A stretch of DNA of 64,000 nt, from positions 62,001 to 126,000 of the forward strand of contig NZ_BJYR01000005.1 in the NCBI RefSeq assembly GCF_007991615.1, given 5' to 3'. The stretch is from Novosphingobium sediminis. Its GTDB lineage: Bacteria > Pseudomonadota > Alphaproteobacteria > Sphingomonadales > Sphingomonadaceae. The notes under the pieces were generated by a model. It was not told the DNA's origin, did not search any database, and was given only the letters and a program-made list of their open reading frames with translations. Shown piece by piece: positions 48,499 to 57,341 of this stretch (its first letter is position 1; each line of letters begins with the position of its first letter). Position numbers and translations under genes: made by a program.

Positions 48499-49647
48499 TC
48501 AGCTAGCCGAGAAGCTGCTCGAAAGCCGGAACGTCGTCTGCAGCGTCGCGCCATTGACATAGCGGACACGGTACAACGTCGCCGTGCCGACCGCCCCGCA
48601 CAGGCGTACCGACAACATGCCCGCACCGCCCGCCGCCACCGCCTGATTGGCGATCGCCTGATAAGTTGCGCCGGTATCCAGCGACTGGTCGATGAACAGC
48701 GTGCCAGCCTGATCGGCAAACGCCGTCGCGTTGAAGAACGCGAACTGTCCAGCGCTGTTTGCGCGGCCCGTGCCGGTAAAGCTAGCCGAAGCCGCGAGCG
48801 CCGTGGTGCTGTCGGTAAACCCGGTGCCGGCGTTGACGTTGCCCGTGATCGTCGCCGTGCCGCTCACGCTCACGCTGCCGATGCCCGAGCCCCCCGCAGC
48901 CAGCGAGACCCCGCTGGACGGCGCAACCTGCTGCTTCTGGCTTAGCACCACCGAGACGGTGCCGCTCGTATAGGTGGACACGCGCGCCCGCACGAAGGCG
49001 GCGGATGAGACGTAGGAGTAGACCCCCGCAGTCGTCGATGTGGTGGTCGGCGCAGCCGAGGGCAGTGCCGCCGAGATGACGGGCAGCGTCACCCAGGTGG
49101 TTCCATCGTTCGATTGTTCGTAAGTGATCGTGCACGTCGTTCCCGGGCTCGTCACCTGGAACGAGCCGCCCATGTAAAGGTTGTTGCTCGCGGAAATCAC
49201 GGTCGTGGCCGAAGTCACGCTACCCGAAGCCGTCGCGCCTTCGCTGCACGAACGATAGATTGCCGATAGCCAGCCGGTGATACCGGTTCCTCCGCTGGGC
49301 ATCGCAGCCCCGGTGATGGCCGTGGCGCCCGGTTCGAGATTGGAAAGATCGCTGGCCGGCGCGACCGGCAGGCTCTGCGCCAACGGCTTCTGGCCAAGCG
49401 TTGCGGGCAGTTGGGCGGAAATGGTCCCGAGCACGGTGTTCGTTGCCGACTGGCTTGCGGCCGTAGCAGCACCCGCCGGAAGCGGCAGACTGACAGCGCT
49501 CACGGGCTGCGTCCCCGTATTGGCGGAAATCGCCACCGGAAGCGGTGCCTCGCTACTCACTGTCTGCGCGGTGCCATCGGGATTGGCAAAGGCAACAGCA
49601 TTGGCAGGGGTGAACAACGCAGGGAAGGTAACTGGCGGATTGGGCAT
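48499..49647 (-). CDS. Ser/Thr/Ala/Gly-rich beta-repeat protein, phage-structural or adhesin-like
   Basis: A 382-residue protein starting MPNPPVTFPALFTPANAVAF (ATG at 49647), with GGAGAG seven bases upstream. It has no signal peptide. The sequence is dominated by Ser, Thr, Ala, Gly and Val in alternating patterns (SVSVSGTATITGNVNAGTG), with a segment YEQSNDGTTWVTLPVI and a later SLDTGATYQAI that resemble repeated beta-sandwich units. ANPDGTAQTVSSEAPLPV is like openings of phage tail-associated proteins. No other phage gene is near, so function stays open. Confidence 0.7.
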   Translation of the reverse strand: MPNPPVTFPALFTPANAVAFANPDGTAQTVSSEAPLPVAISANTGTQPVSAVSLPLPAGAATAASQSATNTVLGTISAQLPATLGQKPLAQSLPVAPASDLSNLEPGATAITGAAMPSGGTGITGWLSAIYRSCSEGATASGSVTSATTVISASNNLYMGGSFQVTSPGTTCTITYEQSNDGTTWVTLPVISAALPSAAPTTTSTTAGVYSYVSSAAFVRARVSTYTSGTVSVVLSQKQQVAPSSGVSLAAGGSGIGSVSVSGTATITGNVNAGTGFTDSTTALAASASFTGTGRANSAGQFAFFNATAFADQAGTLFIDQSLDTGATYQAIANQAVAAGGAGMLSVRLCGAVGTATLYRVRYVNGATLQTTFRLSSSFSAS

Positions 49648-49856
49648 GAAATCTCTCCAGACAAACAGGGAAGGCGAGCCAAAACTAACCCATTTGGTTC
49701 TTGTAGGAAAGTTGTTTGAACCAGAACCCCAATTCGTCGCGCCCTGCCCTCGCCTTGTCGCCTTTGCGGCCGTGTTCATCTGCGGTTGGGCATCATGCCC
49801 ACAAGTTCGTGCGAGCAAATCCGTCACGTCCGCGAACATCGAAAGGGATGTAACCC

Positions 49857-50228
49857 ATGAACAGGTTCCTCACCGCAGCAGTCCTTGCCGCTACCACCCT
49901 CGGCGCCGCACCGGCGCTTGCCGATCCGCCGTCGTGGGCCCCCGCCCATGGCCGCCGTGCGCAGAGCGGCGAGTACGATCAGTACGGCCGCTACGTCCAG
50001 CCGCGCCCCCTCAGCAGCCGTGATCAGGTCTGGCGCGGGCGCGATGGTCGTTACTACTGCAAGCGCAGCAACGGCACGACCGGGCTCGTGATCGGCGCTG
50101 TCGGCGGCGCTCTCGTCGGCCGCGCAATCGATACGCGCGGCGATCGCACGCTCGGCACCCTCCTCGGCGCTGCCGGCGGCGCGCTGCTCGGCCGAGAGAT
50201 CGAGCGGAGCGGCTCGCGCTGCCGCTGA
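49857..50228 (+). CDS. glycine-zipper 2TM domain protein
   Basis: A 123-residue exported protein. The signal peptide is MNRFLTAAVLAATTLGAAPALA. A Tyr/Arg-rich segment (QYGRYVQPRPLSSRDQVWRG) and GRYYCKRSNGTTG precede the glycine zipper GAVGGALVGRAID...GTLLGAAGGALLGREIE, which would insert into or associate with the outer membrane. Family members (SlyB/RickA 17-kDa antigen-like) are envelope proteins. Confidence 0.85.
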   Translation: MNRFLTAAVLAATTLGAAPALADPPSWAPAHGRRAQSGEYDQYGRYVQPRPLSSRDQVWRGRDGRYYCKRSNGTTGLVIGAVGGALVGRAIDTRGDRTLGTLLGAAGGALLGREIERSGSRCR

Positions 50229-50320
50229 TGCAATGCACTTATGCGCTGCGCGGCTTGCTCGCGCAGCGTCCGCGCGTAATAGGCGAGAGCTCAGCATAAC
50301 CGGTCAACGAGGTCGCGCTG

Positions 50321-51565
50321 ATGTCCATGTTCCTGCTTGATGCCGCGCTACGCCGTCTGGTGAAGCATGGCACCCTGACCGTCACCGAAGCCTCGGGCCG
50401 CCAGCGCCGCTATGGGACGGCCGCGCCCGGCTGGCCCGATCTCGGGCTCAAGCTCCATGATGCGCGCGTGCCCGGCGCAATCGCCCGCAATCCCAGCCTT
50501 GGGATGGCCGAATGCTTCATGGATGGCCGCGTCACGATCGAGAATGGCGACATAATGGATTTTGTCGGCTTCATCCGCCGCAACAATCCGTGGGAGAAAG
50601 GCGGCGATCTCGACAACCTGAATCTCTTCGACAAGGCCCGCGTGGCGATCACCGGCCGGCTCGACCAGATCAACCAGCGCCGCTCATCGAAGCGAAACGT
50701 CGCGCATCACTACGATCTAGACGACCGGCTGTACGACCTCTTCCTCGATCCGGCGCGACAGTATTCCTGCGCCTATTGGGACGAAGGCGTGACGACGCTG
50801 GAGGAAGCCCAGCTTGCCAAGATGGATCACATTGCGGCCAAGCTTGATTTGAAGCCCGGAATGCGTGTGCTCGATATCGGCTGCGGGTGGGGCGGACTTG
50901 CACTCCACCTCCACAAGATTTCGGGCGCCAGCATCCATGGCATCTCCCTCAGCGTCGAACAGATCGGCTATGCGAAGGCCTGGGCGGAGCGCGAAGGCGT
51001 AGCCGACAAGGTCACCTTCAGCCTCACTGACTACCGCGACCAGCAGGGTCCGTTTGACCGCATCGTTTCGGTCGGAATGTTCGAGCATGTCGGCGTGCCG
51101 AACTATGAAACGTTCTTCCGCAAGTGCCACGATCTGCTCAGCGTGGACGGCGTCATGCTGCTCCACACCATCGGCCGCGCCGGCCCGCCCAACATCACCG
51201 ACGACTTCACGCGCAAGTACATCTTTCCCGGCGGCTACATCCCCTCGCTGAGCGAGACGATGGCAGCGATCGAGCCTTGCAAGCTCATGCTGACCGATTG
51301 CGAGATCCTGCGCCGGCACTACGCGCTGACCTTGCGCGAATGGTACAAGCGCTGCGCCGAGCAGGAAGAAACCATCACCCGCATCTACGACGGGCGCTTC
51401 TTCCGCATGTGGCAGTTCTACCTCGCCGGCGCGGCGACGGGCTTTGAACATGGTGATCTGGTCAATTTCCAGCTCCAGATCGTCCGCAACCGCGATGCCC
51501 TGCCGTTGACCCGCAACTACATCAACGAGACCGAACTGGCCTACCGCGCGGCAAGACGGGCCTAA
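50321..51565 (+). CDS. cfa: cyclopropane-fatty-acyl-phospholipid synthase
   Basis: A 414-residue SAM-dependent enzyme that adds a methylene to unsaturated acyl chains of membrane lipids. HHYDLDDRLYDLFLD and YSCAYWDEGVTTLEEAQ are the substrate-side motifs. VLDIGCGWGGLALHL is SAM motif I, and VGMFEHVG and FPGGYIPSL are also family hallmarks. The protein is full length with its N-terminal domain. Confidence 0.95.
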   Translation: MSMFLLDAALRRLVKHGTLTVTEASGRQRRYGTAAPGWPDLGLKLHDARVPGAIARNPSLGMAECFMDGRVTIENGDIMDFVGFIRRNNPWEKGGDLDNLNLFDKARVAITGRLDQINQRRSSKRNVAHHYDLDDRLYDLFLDPARQYSCAYWDEGVTTLEEAQLAKMDHIAAKLDLKPGMRVLDIGCGWGGLALHLHKISGASIHGISLSVEQIGYAKAWAEREGVADKVTFSLTDYRDQQGPFDRIVSVGMFEHVGVPNYETFFRKCHDLLSVDGVMLLHTIGRAGPPNITDDFTRKYIFPGGYIPSLSETMAAIEPCKLMLTDCEILRRHYALTLREWYKRCAEQEETITRIYDGRFFRMWQFYLAGAATGFEHGDLVNFQLQIVRNRDALPLTRNYINETELAYRAARRA

Positions 51566-51648
51566 GCAGCGCCCAACAGGTTGCACCATGCGCGCGGCCC
51601 TGCTAGCCGCCGCGCCATTCTGCACCTGTCCACGGGAAACCCGCTGCC

Positions 51649-52863
<1,215 letters not shown>

Positions 52864-52913
52864 GCCGCGCGAAGAATCGTCACAAAACTAAAACAAAGCC
52901 GATTCCGCAGCTT

Positions 52914-52966
52914 GCGAAGTTGTCCACCAGCCATTCGGCTGCCTGTGGATAACTTCGCATTTTCGT
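52914..52966 (+). terminator. argG rho-independent terminator containing a DnaA-box sequence
   Basis: A 14-bp stem (52914-52927 with 52945-52958, one G-U pair) is extended by an inner 5-bp stem (52928-52932 with 52937-52941) and followed by ATTTTCGT. The right arm contains TGTGGATAA (52944-52952), the exact complement of the DnaA box TTATCCACA. Confidence 0.8.
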
Positions 52967-53063
52967 GCTTGTGCGACTCACGGACGAGGCGCAGCATCTG
53001 TCTTGTCGAGAGGGAAACGAAGCCTGAAAGAAGCGCCGCAAGGCACTGATTGAAAGGCAGAAA

Positions 53064-53092
53064 TTGACCAATCGGACCGGGCAGCAAAGTAT
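53064..53092 (+). promoter_or_regulatory. possible promoter of the structured RNA
   Basis: TTGACC (53064-53069) and AAGTAT (53087-53092) are spaced by 17 bases, a fair sigma-70 pair, and would start transcription near 53099, just before the first hairpin. Confidence 0.35.
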
Positions 53093-53099
53093 GTATTGA

Positions 53100-53675
53100 A
53101 ACCAGTTCTGGTGTGCTGAGGCGCGCTTTCGGAACGGGTGGAGTGCAAACCGGAAAGGCCGGTTCCGGATGCCGGAATGGCGTCCCGACGTGAAGCGGAT
53201 GCGGCAAGGCCGATGGTCGCAAGACCGGGGGCAGGAACCGGCAAACGCCGAGCGAGGGGCAGCACGCCAAGACGCGCGGAAGGGCCCTTGCCTCCCCCGA
53301 GGGAGAACGTCCGAAGGCGAGGCCGCAAGGCCGGACCGGAGGGAGCGTCGCCCGGAGGAAAAGCGCAAGGAAACACGCTCGCAGCGGCAGAAGGCGCGGC
53401 AACGCGCGGACTGCGGTACGGGCACCAGCGACTGCCAGGCCCATGTGGTCAGGAACTGCGGACGCCGCAGGACTGAAGGCTGAGCGGACAAGGAAGCTTC
53501 TGCGTGCAGAAGGGACCGGACGGCGAAGCGGACTGGAGGAGTACCGCCCAACCGGGTGGGATCCGAAGGGCAGGGAACGGCGGAAGGACGCGGTGAGCTC
53601 AGGCGCTGGAAAGCCAGAGTGCCAGCAGCGGCGACAGTGGGGGCCGGCAGCAATGCCGGCCCTCATTTGTTTGTG
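53100..53675 (+). ncRNA. candidate large structured non-coding RNA
   Basis: This purine-rich segment of about 575 bases has no convincing protein frame. It is full of local perfect hairpins: 53102-53111 (CCAG-TT-CTGG), 53215-53226 (GGTC-GCAA-GACC), 53292-53305 (CTCCC-CCGA-GGGAG), 53321-53332 (GGCC-GCAA-GGCC), 53394-53407 (GCGCG-GCAA-CGCGC), 53456-53470 (CTGCGG/CCGCAG), 53497-53512 (CTTCTGC/GCAGAAG) and 53606-53617 (CTGG-AAAG-CCAG). Three stems carry the same GNRA tetraloop GCAA. The segment ends in a terminator at 53641-53675. It does not show the conserved sequences of RNase P RNA, tmRNA, SRP RNA or 6S RNA that I can check by eye. A degenerate group II intron is an alternative. Confidence 0.55.
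53641..53675 (+). terminator. rho-independent terminator of the candidate ncRNA
   Basis: An 8-bp perfect GC stem (53641-53648 with 53655-53662) and a 6-base loop are followed by TCATTTGTTTGT on the plus strand. Confidence 0.75.
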
Positions 53676-53992
53676 GGCGCGATCCCGCCGCGGGACAAGT
53701 TGACACAGTTGACACAGTCCATGGACGAAACTGTCCACCCCCGCCCAGCCCTCCTGATCGCCCCCATGCGGGCCAAAGACGGGCGGAATTTCATGGGATT
53801 CGCGAAACATCGACGCACGATGCCGCAGATCGGACATTGTAGGACAGCGCTTTATAAATAACAGACGCGTCTGTTATTTATGGATCCAACCTCACCTGAT
53901 GATCGGGGTGGTCAGGAGGGGCTTGCTCAGATCACCGCGCTTCGTTTGTGAGTATGATAAGGGCCGGGATTGGTGAGAAGCGGTCATTGCCT
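53676..53992. other. non-coding stretch with short repeats and a long palindrome
   Basis: No gene is visible here. It contains a tandem 9-base repeat GTTGACACA x2 (53699-53716), immediately followed by the palindrome GTCCATGGAC (53717-53726), and the 28-bp palindrome listed separately. From about 53850 the base composition drops clearly towards A/T compared with the rest of the window. Confidence 0.6.
53854..53881. repeat. 28-bp perfect palindrome, operator- or terminator-like
   Basis: Each half reads ATAAATAACAGACG towards the centre. The ACAGACG/CGTCTGT core resembles operators of TetR-family repressors, and a TATAAA overlaps its left edge. No TetR gene is nearby. The A/T ends would also allow a bidirectional intrinsic terminator. 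Confidence 0.6.
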
Positions 53993-54304
53993 TCACCAGC
54001 CCCAAGGACCACCGTATGTCCAAGGCATCCACACGAAGTTTACAAAACCCCAGAAAGCGGCGAAGCTCCAAGCCAACGTTGTCATTATCCAAAACTGACG
54101 AAGCGTGGTCGTTGCTCTTATGGCGACGCTAATAAACACGGGAAATAGAACGACAGCGAACCACAGCATGATCGTGAACGGGCGTTCTAGTCGCCAAAGA
54201 TTGAATCCAAAAGTCAGCCCGACGAACAAATACGTAGCAGATAACAGCGTGGCCGGAACAGCCAACGCAACAAGCGATCCCTTGGCGATTGTTCGTAAGC
54301 ACAT
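53993..54304 (-). CDS. small hypothetical membrane protein
   Basis: A 103-residue protein from the ATG at 54304 (MCLRTIAKGSLVALAVPATLL); the frame stays open upstream to 54361. Three hydrophobic segments are visible, at about residues 10-30, 40-58 and 70-90, and it ends MPWTYGGPWGW. Codon use is less GC-biased than in the window average, which suggests acquisition. No family recognised. Confidence 0.5.
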   Translation of the reverse strand: MCLRTIAKGSLVALAVPATLLSATYLFVGLTFGFNLWRLERPFTIMLWFAVVLFPVFISVAIRATTTLRQFWIMTTLAWSFAAFWGFVNFVWMPWTYGGPWGW

Positions 54305-54331
54305 TGAGGTTGATTGCACGATACACGCTAC

Positions 54332-54346
54332 GTCCGCAACTGGGCG
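54332..54346. repeat. dispersed repeat copy A
   Basis: GTCCGCAACTGGGCG, one mismatch from copies B and C. It lies 28 bases upstream of the start of the leftward membrane-protein gene. Confidence 0.6.
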
Positions 54347-54371
54347 GTAGCCGCCCGTCACATTCTGCTAG

Positions 54372-54800
54372 TTAGCTGCCATCACGGCGAAACGGACGGA
54401 TGCGATTTGTCAGTCGGGCTAGTGGATAGGGTTGGCGGATCTCAAACCTGTTCAACTCTCTAGCAGCATCTTCGTCGCCGCATTTTGCAGCACGCTGCAG
54501 CCAGAGACGGTATCCAGCAAGATCGCCTACGTAGAAAAGTGTGAGAGCGAAATTCTGGGCAGCGTTGACTTCGCCTTGACGGTAAGCCCGATACATCAAA
54601 CCGGCGGGGCTTGACGCGTCATTGATACGCCCAAGGCTCGTTCGCATTCCCGTCTCGGTTTTGCGGGCAGCAAGGCTCAGCATTGCAGGCCCATAGCGGC
54701 GGTGAGCGAGTGCCTGCAAAATCGGCATCCCGAGGCCGATCGACCTGCGGTCCAAAATCGCTTCCGCGCGGCTGAATAGGCGATCAAATCTCTCACTCAT
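54372..54800 (-). CDS. hypothetical protein with Sel1-like helical repeat
   Basis: A 142-residue protein, MSERFDRLFSRAEAILDRRS, that is all helical by composition. The segment GLMYRAYRQGEVNAAQNFAL followed by AGYRLWLQRAAKCGDEDAAREL has the spacing of Sel1/TPR-like repeats (the A..WL.+AA..G...A pattern). Sel1 repeats mediate protein binding. It has no signal peptide. Part of the lower-GC patch of small genes. Confidence 0.55.
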   Translation of the reverse strand: MSERFDRLFSRAEAILDRRSIGLGMPILQALAHRRYGPAMLSLAARKTETGMRTSLGRINDASSPAGLMYRAYRQGEVNAAQNFALTLFYVGDLAGYRLWLQRAAKCGDEDAARELNRFEIRQPYPLARLTNRIRPFRRDGS

Positions 54801-54826
54801 CGGCCAAGCCTAGCTTGAGCCCGAAC

Positions 54827-54841
54827 GTCCGCAAGTGGGCG
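54827..54841. repeat. dispersed repeat copy B
   Basis: GTCCGCAAGTGGGCG, identical to copy C, 27 bases upstream of the start of the Sel1-like gene. Confidence 0.65.
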
Positions 54842-54911
54842 GAGCCACACGTCTTATTCTGGTGGGAAGGCGACGGTTTGCTTTCAGTCGGTAACTCCTC
54901 AAACCGTACAT

Positions 54912-55226
54912 TCAGCCGCCAATAAAGCGGTCAGCGCCGAGTGACGTGAGCGAGCCGTCAACCACAATCGCGGCGCCATCAATGAAAAAGGAGCTTTGGG
55001 TTTTCCCCTGCTGCCATAGCGTCAGCATGAAACGTCGATCTGCACCGGCACCATCTATCGATAGACCGATCGGTAGTGGCTCCCATTCAGGGGCAAAACC
55101 ACTAACATCATAGTCGACAGTTAGCTTCTCACCGGGCTTTAGCGACCAGCACCAGCATTCCATTTCGACAAATACTACAACATCTTCGGGTAGTTCGTTG
55201 GTGAAGGTCTGCCGTACGCGGGTCAT
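54912..55226 (-). CDS. hypothetical protein, predicted beta-rich
   Basis: A 104-residue protein starting MTRVRQTFTNELPEDVVVFVEM. It is acidic with alternating hydrophobic strands (VVVFVEMECW, KLTVDYDV, RFMLTLWQQG, AIVVDGSLTSL) and no signal peptide or membrane helix. It resembles a small beta-sandwich. No family recognised. Codon use is mixed, as in the neighbouring two genes. Confidence 0.5.
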   Translation of the reverse strand: MTRVRQTFTNELPEDVVVFVEMECWCWSLKPGEKLTVDYDVSGFAPEWEPLPIGLSIDGAGADRRFMLTLWQQGKTQSSFFIDGAAIVVDGSLTSLGADRFIGG

Positions 55227-55280
55227 TTGCCAATCCTGCTGGAATGTCTGCTATCGGGCAATAGGAACGGAAAAATTCAT

Positions 55281-55295
55281 GTCCGCAAGTGGGCG
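55281..55295. repeat. dispersed repeat copy C
   Basis: GTCCGCAAGTGGGCG, identical to copy B, 55 bases upstream of the start of the beta-rich hypothetical gene. Confidence 0.65.
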
Positions 55296-55386
55296 AAAGC
55301 TGACCGGCCAATTCCATGAGCAACAGCGGATCGAACTGCCGTTCGGGGGCGATACGCCAATCGGTGTCGCCGACAAGGCAGACACC

Positions 55387-56328
55387 TTACGCGGATTCCT
55401 GCGTTGCCGATTCAGAGCCTTGTGCTGGAGTCCGCTGCGGTGCGGTACGTGAGTCTCTCGGCCACAGCAGCAGGAGCGGCGTGGCCACGGCCAGCATGAT
55501 GATCGTCAGCACGCTGCCCTCCGGTCCATCGGGCCCGCCGGTCAGGAAATCAGGGCCCGACGGCGTCAGTTGCACCAACAAGGCCGGCAAATGCAGATCG
55601 AACCCGGTGATCGGCAGGGCGAAGCCGACGCCTGTGATCCAGTTCCAGCCCGCATGCCAGCCCATCACGCCCCAGATGTTGCCTGCGCGCCAGGCCCAGG
55701 CGCAAGCGAACACTCCGAAGGTGAACGTCAAGATCATCTCGCGGACCGGCTGGTGCGGCGAGAAATGAAGAAACGTGAAGGCGAGCGAACTGGCGAGGAA
55801 TCCCGCCGCCAGATTCCCGCGGCGTGTCGCCGCCGAAAGCAGCCAGCCGCGGAAGATGAACTCCTCCACGCCCGATTGGAAAGCAAAGCAGGGCAGCAGA
55901 ACCGCGATCCAGAACAGCGATGCGGGAGAGGCAAAGGCGGGAAGGACGCCTTTGCCGACATATCCCCCGGCAAGCCAGATCGACATGACCGCGAGGACCA
56001 TCATGCCAACCCCGATCGCCAGTCCCGTCAGGTGCTGGCGCAGCCGCTGCGTGCCGGCCAAGCCCATGGTCGCGAGGCTGCGGCGTTCGATGAGCCGCGA
56101 CCAGAGCCAGACCGCGGCGCCCATCGCTGCGAATGGCAACATCAGGTTCAGGCAAAACAGCGATGCGGTCCGTGGCTGCCCCTTGGCATCGAACACGCCC
56201 ATCCATTCAAGGCCATAATCAAGCGGGAGGCTGGAGAACGCGACGAGCAGGATGCAGACCACTGGCGAAAGCGAGGCCCAGGGCAGCCAGCCGCGGTGCG
56301 GTTCGGGAGAAAAGATGGTTTGGTTCAT
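55387..56328 (-). CDS. CPBP family intramembrane glutamic protease
   Basis: A 313-residue membrane protein with about eight helices. The CPBP (CAAX protease/bacteriocin-processing, ABI) motif 1 is GVEEFIFRGWLL with the catalytic Glu pair. Motif 2 is FTFLHFS and motif 3 is MGWHAGWNWITG, giving the metal-like histidines. The family includes prenyl-protein proteases and bacteriocin self-immunity proteins; the substrate is unknown. Confidence 0.9.
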   Translation of the reverse strand: MNQTIFSPEPHRGWLPWASLSPVVCILLVAFSSLPLDYGLEWMGVFDAKGQPRTASLFCLNLMLPFAAMGAAVWLWSRLIERRSLATMGLAGTQRLRQHLTGLAIGVGMMVLAVMSIWLAGGYVGKGVLPAFASPASLFWIAVLLPCFAFQSGVEEFIFRGWLLSAATRRGNLAAGFLASSLAFTFLHFSPHQPVREMILTFTFGVFACAWAWRAGNIWGVMGWHAGWNWITGVGFALPITGFDLHLPALLVQLTPSGPDFLTGGPDGPEGSVLTIIMLAVATPLLLLWPRDSRTAPQRTPAQGSESATQESA

Positions 56329-56359
56329 GCCGGACCCTTAGTCCGGGGGCTGGCGGGCC

Positions 56360-57178
56360 TTATAGAATGATTGTGCGCGGCTGCCCGGATCGGTGCCAGG
56401 CCAGCGGCGTGGTCCCGAAGGTGCGCCTGAAGACCCGGCCAAAGTGGCTCTGGTCAGCAAATCCGGCCTCGTGGGCTGCTGCGGCCAGACCAAGCCCGTT
56501 GCCCAGAAGCTGCCGCGCTCGCTCAAGCCTGCGGCATTGCAGATAGCGATAGGGACTGGTGCCCAAGAGCGCACGGAAATCGCGCGAAAGCTGCCAGCGG
56601 TCATAGCCGGCGAGTTCTTCGAGCTGATCGAGGTTCGTGCCGGGAGCGGGAACGCTGTCGAGGAATTCGCGCACCCGCATCACGGCTTCGCGATTGGCAT
56701 TGCGCCTGACGGGCGGCGGGCCGCCTTCGCAGCGCTGCAGCGCGGATACGAACTGGTGGAGTGCATCCTGATAGCCGAAGAGATCAACCTCGGCGGTGCA
56801 CATCGCGATCAGGCCAAGCGTCGCGGCGACCAGATCGGCGTCGGTTGAAACCCCTGCGGCGAGAAAGGGCAGCGCCGCTCCGCCGATCACGGTCTGGACA
56901 TGGGCAGGCGGCAGATAGGCCGCCCGGTAGGAAAAGCCGGTGTGGTCGCTGCAGTAGCCATCGTGCACTTCGTCAGGATGGAGGATCACCGCTTGCCCGG
57001 GCAGCGACTGCCAGCGCTGCCCGAGGTAATTGAACGATTGCACGCCGGTTGTCGTCACCGCGATCGTGTAGGTATCGTGGCGGTGCGGCGAGAACGCTCC
57101 AGCGCGAAGCTGTGCTTCAATACGTTCGACCCCGGAACCTTGCAGACCGGCATCGTGATGTTCCGCATTGGAGTGCAT
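56360..57178 (-). CDS. AraC family transcriptional regulator
   Basis: A 272-residue regulator with an N-terminal cupin-like ligand domain (FSPHRHDTYTIAV, PGQAVILHPDEVHDG) and a C-terminal double helix-turn-helix (LEELAGYDRWQLSRDFRALLGTSP is shortened to its key YDRWQLSRDF; AAHEAGFADQSHFGRVFRRT). It probably controls a nearby gene; the CPBP gene follows in the same direction. A partial copy of the dispersed repeat (57206-57217) lies 28 bases upstream of its start. Confidence 0.9.
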   Translation of the reverse strand: MHSNAEHHDAGLQGSGVERIEAQLRAGAFSPHRHDTYTIAVTTTGVQSFNYLGQRWQSLPGQAVILHPDEVHDGYCSDHTGFSYRAAYLPPAHVQTVIGGAALPFLAAGVSTDADLVAATLGLIAMCTAEVDLFGYQDALHQFVSALQRCEGGPPPVRRNANREAVMRVREFLDSVPAPGTNLDQLEELAGYDRWQLSRDFRALLGTSPYRYLQCRRLERARQLLGNGLGLAAAAHEAGFADQSHFGRVFRRTFGTTPLAWHRSGQPRTIIL

Positions 57179-57341
57179 CCAATCGATATTGGCCCGGAAC
57201 CGAGTGTTCGCAAGTGGCTGGCGCTGCCGCCGGGGCAGCTTCTTTCAGGAGCGGGCAAAACCATGAATTTCTGTTATGAAACATCAGCAATTGCCTCAAT
57301 TTGACAGATGATACCGCGCATGTTTCCTCCGCTGAAACAAC

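Noticed and set aside
52880..53653. 257-codon minus-strand frame across the ncRNA region (and overlapping plus frames at 53138-53703)
   Set aside because: All frames are open because of strong base bias; translations are Arg/Pro/Ser-rich or Arg/Gly-rich without any recognisable domain, and local hairpins explain the sequence better.
53100..53675. RNase P RNA or tmRNA as the identity of the structured RNA
   Set aside because: The conserved RNase P block GAGGAAAGTCCG and a tRNA-like T-loop GGTTCRA with CCA end or an AANDN-type tag reading frame are not present.
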